Below, piece by piece: positions 22,236 to 32,375 of a stretch of 64,000 nt of DNA. The notes under the pieces were generated by a model. It did not search any database. It was given only the letters and a program-made list of their open reading frames with translations, and had not been told where the DNA came from. The DNA is from Botryococcus braunii (taxonomy: Eukaryota; Chlorophyta; Trebouxiophyceae). A program made the translations under genes and the position numbers. The stretch's first letter is position 1; each line of letters starts with the position of its first letter. Where the stretch lies: the NCBI GenBank assembly GCA_002005505.1, contig KV908660.1, positions 81,044-145,043 of the forward strand, read 5' to 3'.

Positions 22236-22964
22236 TATAAGCTTCTGAGTTCGGCGTTCCCTGTATGACCCGGCACGAGGGTGTTTAGCCCGGCGACACT
22301 CTTGTTGTATGTCGAGTAACAAGCAGTGGCGACTGTGAATGAGATGACTTGAATGGCAACAGTTAAGAAGCAAACACCCGAAGTGCTTTTGATGTCCCAA
22401 TCAAGTCTTACAATGCTTATTGCTCTCTCTCATCACTCAGCAATTCAAACTACTCTATCTACGAAGTTACTGATAGTCTGCATTACCGATGTCCGATGAG
22501 CTAAGCAGTAGTACCTTTCTATTACGCATTATCTAGACTCTTTCCTAATCCATTGTTCTTGTGCCTGAGATGTCCTGACAACAGTTTACCTGTATGACCC
22601 GGCACGAGGGTGTTTAGCCCGGCGACACTCTTGTTGTATGTCGAGTAACAAGCAGTGGCGACTGTGAATGAGATGACTTGAATGGCAACAGTTAAGTAGC
22701 AAACACCCGAAGTGCTTTTGATGTCCCAATCAAGTGCCTCATTCCTTCGAGCCAGGAGCATATAGCCTTTCGAGCAAACCGTGTCTGATTACCTCATCCT
22801 CCCTTATCAACGTACAATTGGTCTAGATTGGTTCTGGCAGAACTCCTAGGTTCTGCCACCTATTACTCATTCTAATAAATGTTCTCACTGGTAATTGGAG
22901 CTGATCTGGCCACTATTACTCTCCTGAGGGAAAGGCACCAAAATGTTCTGTCACTATTATAACA
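22236..22964 (-). repeat. copia-1 5' LTR (two repeat units)
   Basis: 729 bp, same ends as the 3' LTR. Units start at 22260 and 22589 (period 329). Apart from the missing unit only a few substitutions are visible, such as TAATCCATTG versus TAATACATTG. Confidence 0.93.
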
Positions 22965-23885
22965 GTGGTACACCAGGACAACAGTCTAACGGGAGTTCCC
23001 ATGCAGCCTAAGTCTGCCGCAGTACAATCAGAAGTAGTTAATTTACGTCTACCGACGCAACCCCGGGATGAGCATTCCCCGGATCACCTTCAACACGCAG
23101 TAAATAGTATGCAGAAGCCTCAGATTAACAGTAGTCACAATATATCAAGTTCACCCACGAGCCCTCGCTCGTGCATCGCCCAAGAGAATTTATGCAACAT
23201 AATAGACTCAGACAACTTCAGTCCAACGTTCGCGTCAGCAAAAGTAATGTGTCCTATGTTAGAACTGATACACTTCAAAAGTGTCCCACGTGATAGTACT
23301 GGGAGTGCCATGCCTTCTTTAGGCTGGACGCACAAATGTTGTAGTGTTTTACCTGGAGTGCTTGGAATTCCCACAAGACTTGTTGAAATATTTAGAAAAG
23401 GAATAGTAGGGCCCGCATTGAAAAGGTTTAAAGTAGCTTATAGCACCACTGGTAGAATGGTAAAGGATGCAACCTCCCTACGAAGGAAGACCTTGCATGA
23501 TAAGAAGCTTGCTTTAAAGGACTTGAGCCAAAGCAGTATCAAGTTGGCATGCCGGAGTTTGGATTTGGAAGGAATACGTAAGCAAGGGGCCGTGGCACGA
23601 GCAATTCAGCCCTACGCAACTGTACTCATGGACCAAGGGTCCCCGATCAACAATGGTGATGCCGCAAATGCGGTGCATTCTAAATCACCTCCCCAACGCG
23701 CAGCAACCGACAACAACACCTACAAAGTACCTTGCAGCAAGGGCGAAGTACAAGAACTTATTCCAGGGTCAATGACCAAGGACCAGGTGTGCCGCATGCA
23801 GCCGTCACAACTTGGGTCATTCTGCTATCATGGATATCTCAACGAGAAATATGCAACACGTCAGCGCATCCGAGCGTCAATCTGA
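22965..23885 (+). CDS. Dam-gypsy polyprotein, 3' part after copia-1
   Basis: Continues the 12076 frame exactly once copia-1 and one TSD copy are removed: codons meet at GTGGT without a shift, giving about 1283 residues in all. These 306 residues have no domain I recognise. They are rich in Ser, Gln and basic residues (for example RRKTLHDKKLALKDL) and end at TGA 23883-23885. The RT, RNase H and integrase expected here are missing, as if deleted in frame near the lead-in to RT. The GTG at 22965 is not an independent start. Confidence 0.7.
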   Translation: MVHQDNSLTGVPMQPKSAAVQSEVVNLRLPTQPRDEHSPDHLQHAVNSMQKPQINSSHNISSSPTSPRSCIAQENLCNIIDSDNFSPTFASAKVMCPMLELIHFKSVPRDSTGSAMPSLGWTHKCCSVLPGVLGIPTRLVEIFRKGIVGPALKRFKVAYSTTGRMVKDATSLRRKTLHDKKLALKDLSQSSIKLACRSLDLEGIRKQGAVARAIQPYATVLMDQGSPINNGDAANAVHSKSPPQRAATDNNTYKVPCSKGEVQELIPGSMTKDQVCRMQPSQLGSFCYHGYLNEKYATRQRIRASI

Positions 23886-24378
23886 ATGGAGCAACATATT
23901 TGGAAGGGTTTGGATTCCCGATGTGGGAGCAATAATATCACACAGGCTTTTAGTCCCGAAAAACTGGCTTTGATCAAGCCTGTGCGCCTTCATGGTGGAA
24001 GCAATCTGAAGCATTCGAACTCTGGTGGAGGAGAATAAGTAGTCGTCTGTAGTAATTTTGTGTTTCTACAAGTGGTGTCTGATATGCCACCATGTTGGCA
24101 AAGTTACGCATCCGCACGCAGTACATAGGTTGTACCTTATTGACCCATTCATTGCAGTACAAGAATACATTGTGACCACCTCAATGCAAGCAAAACCCTC
24201 TTTGGGAGTCAGGATTTCCACGTGTATGAGTACTTGGCCCCTGAATTATACTTAATACCTCATGCAACATCAAATCGTACCTTTTTCCCTAACAAGCTGT
24301 ACCTTATGCAAGCCAACGTGCTACTTCTCGAAAAGACGTACCCAGTCTTTTCCTTCCTTTTAGGGGGGGGAAAGGACG
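23886..24378 (+). other. Dam-gypsy 3' untranslated region and polypurine tract
   Basis: No coding signal. It ends in a purine run (GGGGGGGGAAAGGA, 24363-24376) directly before a TGACATATG that I take as the start of the 3' LTR. Confidence 0.6.
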
Positions 24379-24498
24379 TGACATATGTGACGATATAGCA
24401 GGTGCCTGTTATACTAAGTAGCCATTGTGGATTTCGAACAGAATATGTCCTGTCCGGGTGCCCTGGAGACCGGGAAGACTGCGCCCTCGAGTCGGGAC

Positions 24499-26336
24499 CA
24501 GTGGTATTATTAAGGTTTTTGGCAATTAGCCAATTTGGCGATTTTGAGCCCGAACATTTTTTTCCTGTCGCCACTGGGTGGCGAATTAGGGTCATTGAAT
24601 TACATTTTCTTGTCGCCATAATGGCGAATCCCCACAATTTTGAGTATTTTTTTTGAACCACACAATTGAGCTCCTGCTACCCGTCGGCTTGATGAAGTCA
24701 CTACGTCGTTGCATCATGCAAGCCTATACCTCGCCTTTCCTTCTCTTTCAGGAAAATCTTAAGGGCTTGGGTGAAGAATTCCGTGTCTTGCAAAGTATAC
24801 CTAGAGTAAAATATCTGCACTGCAGCATTCAAATGCTTTTCTGACAAGCGGTTTCGCCTACAGTTCTTGACATAGTTCATGGTAGAAAAGCACCTCTCTG
24901 CCCACACCGAGCTTGCGGGCAGCAACAGCATAATTGTTGCCAATACGCGAAACTCGCTTATGTATTCTATGGCAGGTGAGTCACACAAGTATGCCCATAA
25001 TGAGCGGGTTTGCTCACTTTTTAGTTCAACACCTTGGTAACAGTGCGTTACGGTTGTTTGCAAGATATGGCAAAAGTCGTCCCGTTGATGTCGGATCTTT
25101 GTCAGATCAATCAGAGGCTTAGTAACCGAGCCTGGCATGTTGCGCGGCTTCCCATAAAACTCTACCAATAGTTGGAGCTTTTCGTTAAAATCGATGTCAT
25201 CACCCATGACATCAGATTTTCCCTCCCAATACTTAGGTTGCAGAATACTAAATGCGTTTAGCAACTCGTTGTCTGGAAATCTACGTTTCACATCCTCTGC
25301 CACAACATACGCGAGGTCTTGAACCTCCTTAATTATGGATGGTAGCACTTTAACTTCCCAGTCATCCACAGTAATGAGTTGCAACCGTCTCTCGGTACCA
25401 AACCACACATTGTGTTCCACATCTGTCATTCCTTCAATACAATATACCAAATTTCCCCCTAGCCACTTCAATGGACTGCATCTTGAACCGATCTTGATGA
25501 AATCTTGGAAGGTTGATCCGAATAACGATCTTACTTCACCATTCAAGTACTTGTCTTTAACAAACTCCTGAAAGCTTTCAAGGTGGTAAGACAGGCGATC
25601 GTCTTGATCTTGAGCTGTTTTGAATATTTTCAACTGCTTAAAAGATCCAAGAGATGGAGGTGGGTTTGGGGGTCTGCCTACTAGCAGGACCACAACGCCC
25701 AGGCAGGCGATCACAATAAAACTTAAAAGCCATAAACTAAAGCTAGAGGGAACGTGGGCCATATCCATTGTATTTGCAGCAATTGCTAGACTAAGTTGTA
25801 AATAGCAACTTGTGTGTAAGGAAGGGTTTCCCCCTTAAAGAGCAGGCCCGTGGGGAGACGTTCCGAATTGCGAAGCCGGTCACGCGAAGGCAGACGATCG
25901 AATTCGCACACGTGTCGGCATTGCCTCCCCCTCTGCAGCGGTTCCCCCCTTTACATCAGGCCACAGCCTGTGGGGCCACGTTGGAAGAGCCATCCCGAAT
26001 CGCCAGTGCCCCCGAATCGGCACTCCCTGATGTGATTTGTTCGATCAGTTCAAGGGCCGAATAGTACACCGGCCAGTGTCCGGACAATTTTAATTTAACG
26101 ATGGCGATTTGCCCTGCTTTCATTCAAATTTCCTGTCGCCATTATGGCGATTTGTCCTTCGTCTATTTCATTTTTGTGTCGCCAGGGCATGGCGAAGTAC
26201 CCACCAATGATTTTATTTTGTTATAGCCAAATTGGCGACAAGCATGTCCCAGAATATTATTTTACATCGCCAAATCTGGCTTCATTTCATTTTATTTCGC
26301 CAAATTGGCGACATTTCGCCACTAATAAGTTCACTG
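24499..26336 (-). mobile_element. hAT-type DNA transposon, 1.84 kb
   Basis: TSD GTCGGGAC of 8 bp (24491-24498 and 26337-26344) and terminal inverted repeats starting CAGTG (left CAGTGGTATTATTA, right end ...TTCACTG), both hallmarks of hAT. The subterminal zones carry palindromic TCGCC...TGGCGA motifs (24568-24584, 24613-24627, 26136-26150, 26179-26195, 26297-26311), likely transposase-binding sites. It encodes one hAT-like protein on the minus strand. At 1.84 kb it is short for an autonomous hAT and probably internally deleted. Confidence 0.92.
24701..25768 (-). CDS. hAT-like protein with C-terminal dimerisation domain
   Basis: 355 residues, ATG at 25768. The C-terminal third has the hAT dimerisation signature: ATIMLLLPASSVWAERCFST, then NRRNRLSEKHLNAAVQI-like sequence (here CRRNRLSEKHLNAAVQ). 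The middle (GMTDVEHNVWFGTERRLQLI, LVEFYGKPRNMPGSV) is like the distal part of vertebrate ZNF862/hAT-derived proteins. BED zinc finger and the first part of the RNase H-like catalytic core are absent, so it is a truncated transposase. Odd: the N-terminus has a hydrophobic run (SLWLLSFIVIACLGVVVLLV) like a membrane anchor, which may be coding for nothing if the true start lies elsewhere. Confidence 0.75.
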   Translation of the reverse strand: MDMAHVPSSFSLWLLSFIVIACLGVVVLLVGRPPNPPPSLGSFKQLKIFKTAQDQDDRLSYHLESFQEFVKDKYLNGEVRSLFGSTFQDFIKIGSRCSPLKWLGGNLVYCIEGMTDVEHNVWFGTERRLQLITVDDWEVKVLPSIIKEVQDLAYVVAEDVKRRFPDNELLNAFSILQPKYWEGKSDVMGDDIDFNEKLQLLVEFYGKPRNMPGSVTKPLIDLTKIRHQRDDFCHILQTTVTHCYQGVELKSEQTRSLWAYLCDSPAIEYISEFRVLATIMLLLPASSVWAERCFSTMNYVKNCRRNRLSEKHLNAAVQIFYSRYTLQDTEFFTQALKIFLKEKERRGIGLHDATT

Positions 26337-27571
26337 GTCGGGACTTGCGCGATTCGAGCGGATTGTGTAGTGCTTAATAAAACCCTCAATCTTGTGCCCT
26401 TTCAAGTCCCAGCCCCGCACGTGTTGGGCTGGAGTGGGACTTAGAAGGAAATCTGCTGTTTTACACGTTGTGGGCCCGCTTGAAGGCCAGTTTTAAGGTG
26501 CAGTTCATAAGCGGCTGCTAAACAGTTCCTTGATGTTTCAGGAATCAGCTCGTACTTTCTAGAAAAGTGGTGACGTGTAATGTTTAGCGTCTCTTCATTG
26601 TGAACTTCATGTTCAGAATCAGCTTGATTTAACCAGAACTACCTAGATTCTCTTTACGTGTCAAGTGATCCTGCTTTGTGGATTACGTGGCAGCTCAGAA
26701 TCAGTTGTAACCTGGGCACCAGAGGGACCTGATCCCTCTGGACTCTTCGTTCCAGCGGGGTCCTGAAAGGTCCAGAATTCCTGCGTAAGTTCGGGGAATA
26801 CTATTTAAGGGCGACCAGCCGTCCTCTAAACCACGCTGTGCTAGGACGTTAGGTGAGGGAAACCTCTGTCGTGAGTCTTTGTAACCGCACAAGTTTGAAT
26901 CCCAACATTCCTGCTAGCCTCGTCCGTGACCACTGCGTTAATGTGCCTGACCGTTTGTCCTTGAATGTCCTAGTCGTAACTTGATCTACCCCACCTGTCT
27001 GTCGTAACTCGTCGCAATTGTGAAGCAACACCTCTGAAACTCAGTGCCAGTATTGATTTGGATATCTTCTATCAAATTTTAATAGTATCAGTGAGCATTC
27101 CACCCTTTTTGCAAGAACCGAAGATCAATACCAAGATCTAGCCGTCCCACCTTCGTGCAGTAACAATCAATTTACCTGTTCCAGTACCTATAGTAATTCA
27201 TAGTTTATCATATAGTCGTTCATAAATTTCATTTAACAAGCGCCGCAAGTAATTTGGTACGAAGCCGCCACAACTTAGTCGTAACATCACGCACAGTAGT
27301 ACCAACCCGGATCCTGAAAAGGAGCATCAAACCCTAACAGTAGGATTAGAATAAAATAGATTAACACCTTTGAAAGTGAAATATCTGATTTATAACTCCA
27401 GTTAAGTTCATACTCCAGCCGTCAACCCCCAAAGTCCGATAGCCCGGCCTGCGATAGGCCGTAAGCCGGTGACCCCGACTACAAATCCCCGACTAAAACA
27501 TCCGAGACTTGAACCGCAGCAGTCTCCGATTGTAACCTCCAGCCTTCGAATCGCACAATCGTAAGTACCAG

Positions 27572-28349
27572 CACCCCCCCCCCCCCCAATAAGTTATTCC
27601 TACCCGTAATTTGGGCACGGCATGTCAGGGATTTCTGTTTTCCTGCCACTTAAGGCATTAAATGGTCCCTTTTGTTCTTCCAAGTTATGTTCCTAAAAAC
27701 AGAGTTTGCTTCTTTCCTACAGCAGTTATAGCATCAAAGTTTCATTTTTGGCCAAACCCACATAAACCGGCCTCAACGGCAGGCCCCATCCCATCTCTTG
27801 CCTCTTTTCTCCTAGCGAACACTGAATCCCGGCTTCCCATTGGGGCCCCATGCAGACCTCAAGTCACTCACGAGTCCCTTTAAAACTCTCATCTTTTGGT
27901 CATGTGGGCCCTGTAAAGAAGGTACAAAGCACTTTTGTTGCGAAAAAAGGCGGAGCGCATGGCTCCTTTACCTGGATCTCGTTTAATCCGCTACAACGGA
28001 GCCCTCCCTGCACCGACTGACGCCAAAATCCGTGAAAGCAATCTTTATCGACATTTATGCTTTGCCTCAAGTTTAATAGGCAGAAGCTTCCATGCTCAGG
28101 ACGGTGTGGCTTCTTCTTTCGAAGGCCCTGTTTGCTTCCGCGAGCCTCGTACTGCAGTGGGGTCTCTGAGGCGACGTGGCACCGTCTTTAAGGGCGGACC
28201 AGGAAGAGTTTATGCTGGCGTGGCAGTCACGTGTACTCATGTACTATCACGTGCTGGAGTTTCAGAGCCATCATTAATTTCCTTGCGAAATGCCACACGA
28301 ATTACGCCAAGTGACGGTCAGGGTGGGAATAACTTATTTGGGGGGGGTG
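27572..28349. mobile_element. Harbinger deletion derivative (MITE-like), 778 bp
   Basis: Its first about 690 bp match 31436-32127 of the long element, and its last about 90 bp match 38488-38575. The join lies at CAGAG, which is present at both break points of the long element (TTTCAGAGGG and GCCCAGAGCC). The C run at its left end is 14 long against 11 in the long element. Non-coding; it would depend on the long element's transposase. Confidence 0.88.
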
Positions 28350-28472
28350 AAGTGCCCAAGGGTCATTAATGCTTATCGACCCCTGGGGTCCAGGCTGGGT
28401 CTCAGCCACGGCACACAACAACTATATATGAATGATTATGTGGTTGACGTGTGACATGACTGCTGCTAACCC

Positions 28473-30413
28473 ATGCATGCAAGGGTGCGCAGGCGTGGCC
28501 ACGTCGGTGCGCGACGACACGCTTCAGAGGCAGCCAGAGTGCTAGCAGTTGCAGCATACCTCATAGCTGAGAAAACTGATGCTCCAGCCAGCCCAATATT
28601 TGGAGAGCTCATGAACCAGCACGGAATTCAAGACGTAGTGAATGACCATTGCCACTTTGTGCAGCGTACGTATGAAAGATTCCAGCGAACGCTTAGCGTG
28701 GCAGATCGAGATAGGATGGGGAGGCCAGCAAATATTCCTCCAGATCTTGTAAGAGCTTGCACAGATATCCTTGCTGAAGGGCATCAGTACATGGGCACGC
28801 AGTGGTGGTTTGCTAGCGTGGAAGAGGCATCACAGATATCACCACGAATGGCAGGAGTACTCGGACAAGCCGGATGCACTCCAGAGCAGATGTGGACAGC
28901 CATCAAGAAGGCAGACTCAACACTAGTCAGAAAAACCCTTGAAATCAAAGTGCCCTTGTCTCCAGAAGTCAAGGCAGCCAGGCGAGAGGCAGCTATAAGG
29001 GGGGAGTCACTCACACAAGAGGACTTGGAGCGAATGGTCTTCATAGATGAGGAGACCATCGAAGTTCAGCCATGCACATCCATAAAAGTTATTTGCCCGA
29101 GAGGCACGAAACTTCCCATCTTTGAGGACCAACGTCTATCAAAGCGACGCAAGCGGGACAAGCTCGTCATCAAAGGCATATACGCAGTGAATTCTATCAT
29201 TGGGGCAGTTTTATGGCGGCCATTGTCCGGCACAACTGATTATAAAAGCGGTTACACGGTAAGCCACGTCAGATGCCATTACAAACGTATATTTCTACCA
29301 AGAAGTTTAGGCCCCATCACACCCAGCTTACAGCCCCACCTTGCTTTTGTAACCCCTACTAAACTCAATGAATGGAGTGTCTGTGTTTGCTTGTGCCCTC
29401 AGAAGAAGGGCTTTCAAGACACAACTTGGGGCCGAAGCATCTAAGTAGTGGACCCTCCACAAATTGATGCCAGCTTCCACACATTTCGCATTCCATTCTT
29501 CATCCCTTTTGACCTGGTCACGGACACCTGAGCCCTTCTTTGTTTCATCCCTCACATTCCCACGGACATGATGCTCTCCATCAACTTGAATTGCTAGCCT
29601 GTAATCAGGAAAGTAGAAGTCAGCAGCACCAACTCTCCCCTTCACAACTCTGGCTTCCGTCACGGTGTACGGCACAAACCCCATGTCCGCTTGCAGTCCA
29701 CGTATTGTGCGGGCAAAATTCATTTCATGGCTTGAGACTTTGCCATCACAATGATTGCAACCTAATGCCTTGCCTCCACTCACGTGCACGGTTTTGAGGG
29801 TGAGGAGGGCATAGTGCTGGCCACAAGTGCGCTTGAAGTAGAACTGTGTGCGTTGATCGTAGCAACCCGAGTTGTCAGGCAAAAATGTTGGATGCCTTTG
29901 CCGGTCCAAAGCTGTCAATGTGATGTCTAAATGCTGACGCTTAGGGCTGCCACTTCTCAGGTGGACAGGAATGGCGTGGCCATGCCTGCACAAGCCCCAA
30001 CAGCTGAAGAATTTGTGGACTTTCTGAAGGCCGTGGAGACCATAGTTCAGAGCCACTTTAAGAGGGCCACTTACATTTTTGACAACCCCTACATCCACGT
30101 GGGTACGAGAGCTCAGGCATTGATGAAGGAGAACGGGGTTAGGCAGGAGGAGCATTTTAAAATTCCTCCCTGGAGTCCTGAATTCAATAAAGTTATTGAG
30201 CATTCCCATGCAAGATTGCAAAGGGAAGTTCAAATGCGATTGTCAAAAGACCCCTCAGCATGGGGATTTGAAGCAGTGCAGTGCATTTTTTCAGAGTGCT
30301 TTTACACTGTCAATGCCCCTTCTACAATTAAGAAGGATGTTGATAGTCTGCCCAAAACATTTGCAGCAATTAAAGATGCTCACGGAGGACACATCCCTCG
30401 CCGGCATCGCTAA
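28473..30413 (+). CDS. IS630/Tc1/mariner-like DDE transposase, two exons
   Basis: Exon 1 is 28473-29258 and exon 2 is 29961-30413, about 412 residues. The intron (GTAAGC ... CACTTCTCAG, 702 nt) is phase 0 and the join keeps frame. N-terminal about 190 residues are helical, DNA-binding in character. Catalytic triad: Asp in MVFIDEETI, Asp in YIFDNPYIHVG (about 110 residues later), and Glu in the PPWSPEFNKVIEHSHARL block, 38 residues after the second Asp (DD38E-like). The proline-rich block before Glu is typical of the superfamily (PPYSPDLNPIE). It would cut and rejoin element ends. No TA-flanked terminal repeats were found around it. An ATG at 29931-region frame start is intron sequence. The opposite strand of the intron holds a nuclease frame. 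Confidence 0.82.
29259..29960 (+). other. Intron of the transposase gene carrying an antisense ORF
   Basis: 702 nt with GT-AG ends, a good donor (ACG/GTAAGC) and a pyrimidine-rich acceptor (TGCCACTTCTCAG/GTG). In the transposase frame it contains a stop (29442-29444), so it must be spliced. About 90% of it (29328-29960) is open on the minus strand and encodes the nuclease. Confidence 0.75.
29328..30233 (-). CDS. Putative zinc-site plus PD-(D/E)XK-like nuclease, antisense in intron
   Basis: Frame of 301 codons, stop at 29328; the only early Met is at 30233, antisense to exon 2, so the true start is uncertain and the convincing part is residues 92-301, all inside the intron. It has a zinc-type site CGQH (137-140) and CNHC (159-162), then a Vsr/DUF559-like nuclease fold: Glu170 in a first helix, GAADFYFPDYRLAIQVDGEH with Asp205 and VDG at 217-219, then RDQVKRDEEWNAKC and GINLWRVHYLD. 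In this family the residue before VDG is normally Glu; here it is Gln216, so activity is uncertain. Vsr and DUF559 proteins are DNA endonucleases or their relatives. Placement inside an intron of a transposase recalls homing endonuclease genes. It may have its own upstream exon. Confidence 0.65.
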   Translation of the reverse strand: MNFPLQSCMGMLNNFIEFRTPGRNFKMLLLPNPVLLHQCLSSRTHVDVGVVKNVSGPLKVALNYGLHGLQKVHKFFSCWGLCRHGHAIPVHLRSGSPKRQHLDITLTALDRQRHPTFLPDNSGCYDQRTQFYFKRTCGQHYALLTLKTVHVSGGKALGCNHCDGKVSSHEMNFARTIRGLQADMGFVPYTVTEARVVKGRVGAADFYFPDYRLAIQVDGEHHVRGNVRDETKKGSGVRDQVKRDEEWNAKCVEAGINLWRVHYLDASAPSCVLKALLLRAQANTDTPFIEFSRGYKSKVGL

Positions 30414-31435
30414 ACATCACAAGTTCTTCAAGGTGCTGAGCATGATAAGGACAACTATTTCCATCATGAAGTCACTTAAATAATGCGAAAAGATTATTTT
30501 ATAGCTAGTTCAAAGCAAGGATCAGGAAATTTGAATGCTAAAAGCCAACATGGCTCTGAGCAGATGCCATGGCATCCTGAAACATGCAAAGACCTCAGTG
30601 TGCATTTAACCATAATATTTTTATGCTACTTGAGTATAGATTGACTTTTAAAACATGTCAATTCTGTTAATAGGGCCAGGAGAAGCAGATGTTGCTTGGT
30701 TCATCTCCAACTACAAATTTTGCCCATGGCATCCCATGCCAGTGCAGTGACATTCATGCATCAACACATGCAACATGACTTGGAACATAATAAAGACATG
30801 TGATTGAACTGATAGCAGCAAAAGCAAACTAAAAATATACGAGGCAGTATCAGGCAGCACCTTGTGCAATTTGGTTTTGCGCATGCGTCGTCCATAGGAG
30901 AGTTTAAGCAATTGCAGCTATCCTTTCTGAGCAAATGACAGGGAGCCCTGGGTGGGAAGAACATGATGTAGTTGACCCTTTAAGGAGGATCCCGAACCGG
31001 GATTCTCAAAATTGTAAAGAGATTTGCTTTTCAGTACATGCAGTGTGGAAGCTTGTACAGCAATTTCAAGGGTGTGAGAAAACCTCACTAATCTTAAGGA
31101 TTTTTTATGTATCTGCTCGCAAGCATGCCATAATAGCTTTCTCGAATCCATAATCTATCAAAATCTCTAGATCGAGTGTGGGAACTTTGGCCGCGCCACT
31201 TACCGTCGTGCACAATGGCATCGGATCCTTGATAGAGAAGCAAAAAAAGCCCAGAAAAATGGCTCCTACGGCCCCAAAAGCGAAAAAGGGGTAATTTAAC
31301 TGTCTTCATTACAAATTTAAGTCTTTCAGTAAGCTTGTTTTTGCCGTGGTTTCCCCCGAACCGATTAGCTTCGCTAAGGTAAGCTCTCGTGCAAATCTAG
31401 CTAACTCCGGCAACGGTTACAGCCTCAACAAACTT
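30414..31435. other. Cargo, non-coding right part
   Basis: About 1 kb between the transposase stop and the long Harbinger. No coding signal, no terminal inverted repeat partner for 28350 and no tandem repeat that I can see. The last three bases before the Harbinger end are CTT. The corresponding left cargo part is 28350-28472, also without features. Confidence 0.5.
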
Positions 31436-32375
31436 CACCCCCCCCCCCAATAAGTTATTCCCACCCGTAATTTGGGCACGGCATGTCAGGGATTTCTGTT
31501 TTCCTGCCACTTAAGGCATTAAATGGTCCCTTTTGTTCTTCCAAGTTATGTTCGTAAAAACAGAGTTTGCTTCTTTCCTACAGTAGTTATAGCATCGAAG
31601 TTTCATTTTTGGCCAAACCCACAAAAACCGGCCTCAACGGCAGGCCCCATCCCATCTCTTGCCTCTTTTCTCCTAGCGAACACTGAATCCCGGCTTCCCA
31701 TTGGGGCCCCATGCAGACCTCAAGTCACTCACGAGTCCCCTTAAAACTCTCATCTTTTGGTCATGTGGGCCCTGTAAAGAAGGTACAAAGCACTTTTGCT
31801 GCGAAAAAAGGCGGAGCGCATGGCTCCTTTACCTGGATCTCGTTTAATCCGCTACAACGGAGCCCTCCCTGCACCGACTGACGCCAAAATCCGTGAAAGC
31901 AATCTTTATCGACATTTATGCTTTGCCTCAAGTTTAATAGGCAGAAGCTTCCATGCTCAGGACGGTGTGGCTTCTTGTTTCGAAGGCCCTGTTTGCTTCC
32001 GCGAGCCTCGTACTGAAGTGGGGTCTCTGAGGCGACGTGGCACCGTCTTTAAGGGCGGACCGGGAAGAGTTTATGCTGGCGTGGTAGTCACGTGTACTCA
32101 TGTACTATCACGTGCTGGAGTTTCAGAGGGCTTGGGCACACTCGACTCGATTCCGGATTTCGATTCAGGGTTTTCTTGTCGCGCGTGCGAAGAATGTCGT
32201 GGCGCTTGAATCAAGCGAATCGGAGGCCCCCGAAATCCGGGTTGAAATCCTCGAGACGCTCAGGATTTGACTCGCGATTCAGCCACTCAAAACCTTCTAT
32301 CATAAATCCGCCTTGACAGAAAGTTTTACTTTTACTTCCAGGCGGATAATCCACCTTTGGGGGCCGGTGCGCGTC

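Larger units (their letters stand above)
15012..22964 (-). mobile_element. Ty1/copia element copia-1, 7.95 kb
   Basis: Complete copia on the minus strand with TSD GTGGT (15007-15011, 22965-22969). The 5' LTR is 22236-22964, the primer site 22223-22235, then a leader ORF, gag-protease-integrase, RT, RNase H, a purine tract, and the 3' LTR 15012-16069. The order PR-IN-RT-RH is diagnostic of copia. It inserted in the Dam-gypsy polyprotein gene. At least one frame break separates integrase and RT, and a solo LTR splits RT from RNase H, so this copy is not functional as it stands. Confidence 0.93.

Noticed and set aside
22965..23885. Independent host gene of 306 residues
   Set aside because: It is the exact in-frame continuation of the Dam-gypsy polyprotein after the copia-1 TSD.
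29931..29960. A start for the second transposase frame just upstream of 29961 (MLTLRAATSQ)
   Set aside because: These residues come from the intron end; the acceptor CTTCTCAG at 29960 explains the join better.
28350..31435. Terminal inverted repeats and a TA duplication for the Tc1/mariner-like transposase as its own element
   Set aside because: I compared both ends of the cargo and found no convincing inverted repeat or TA flank. A search with more copies would be needed.
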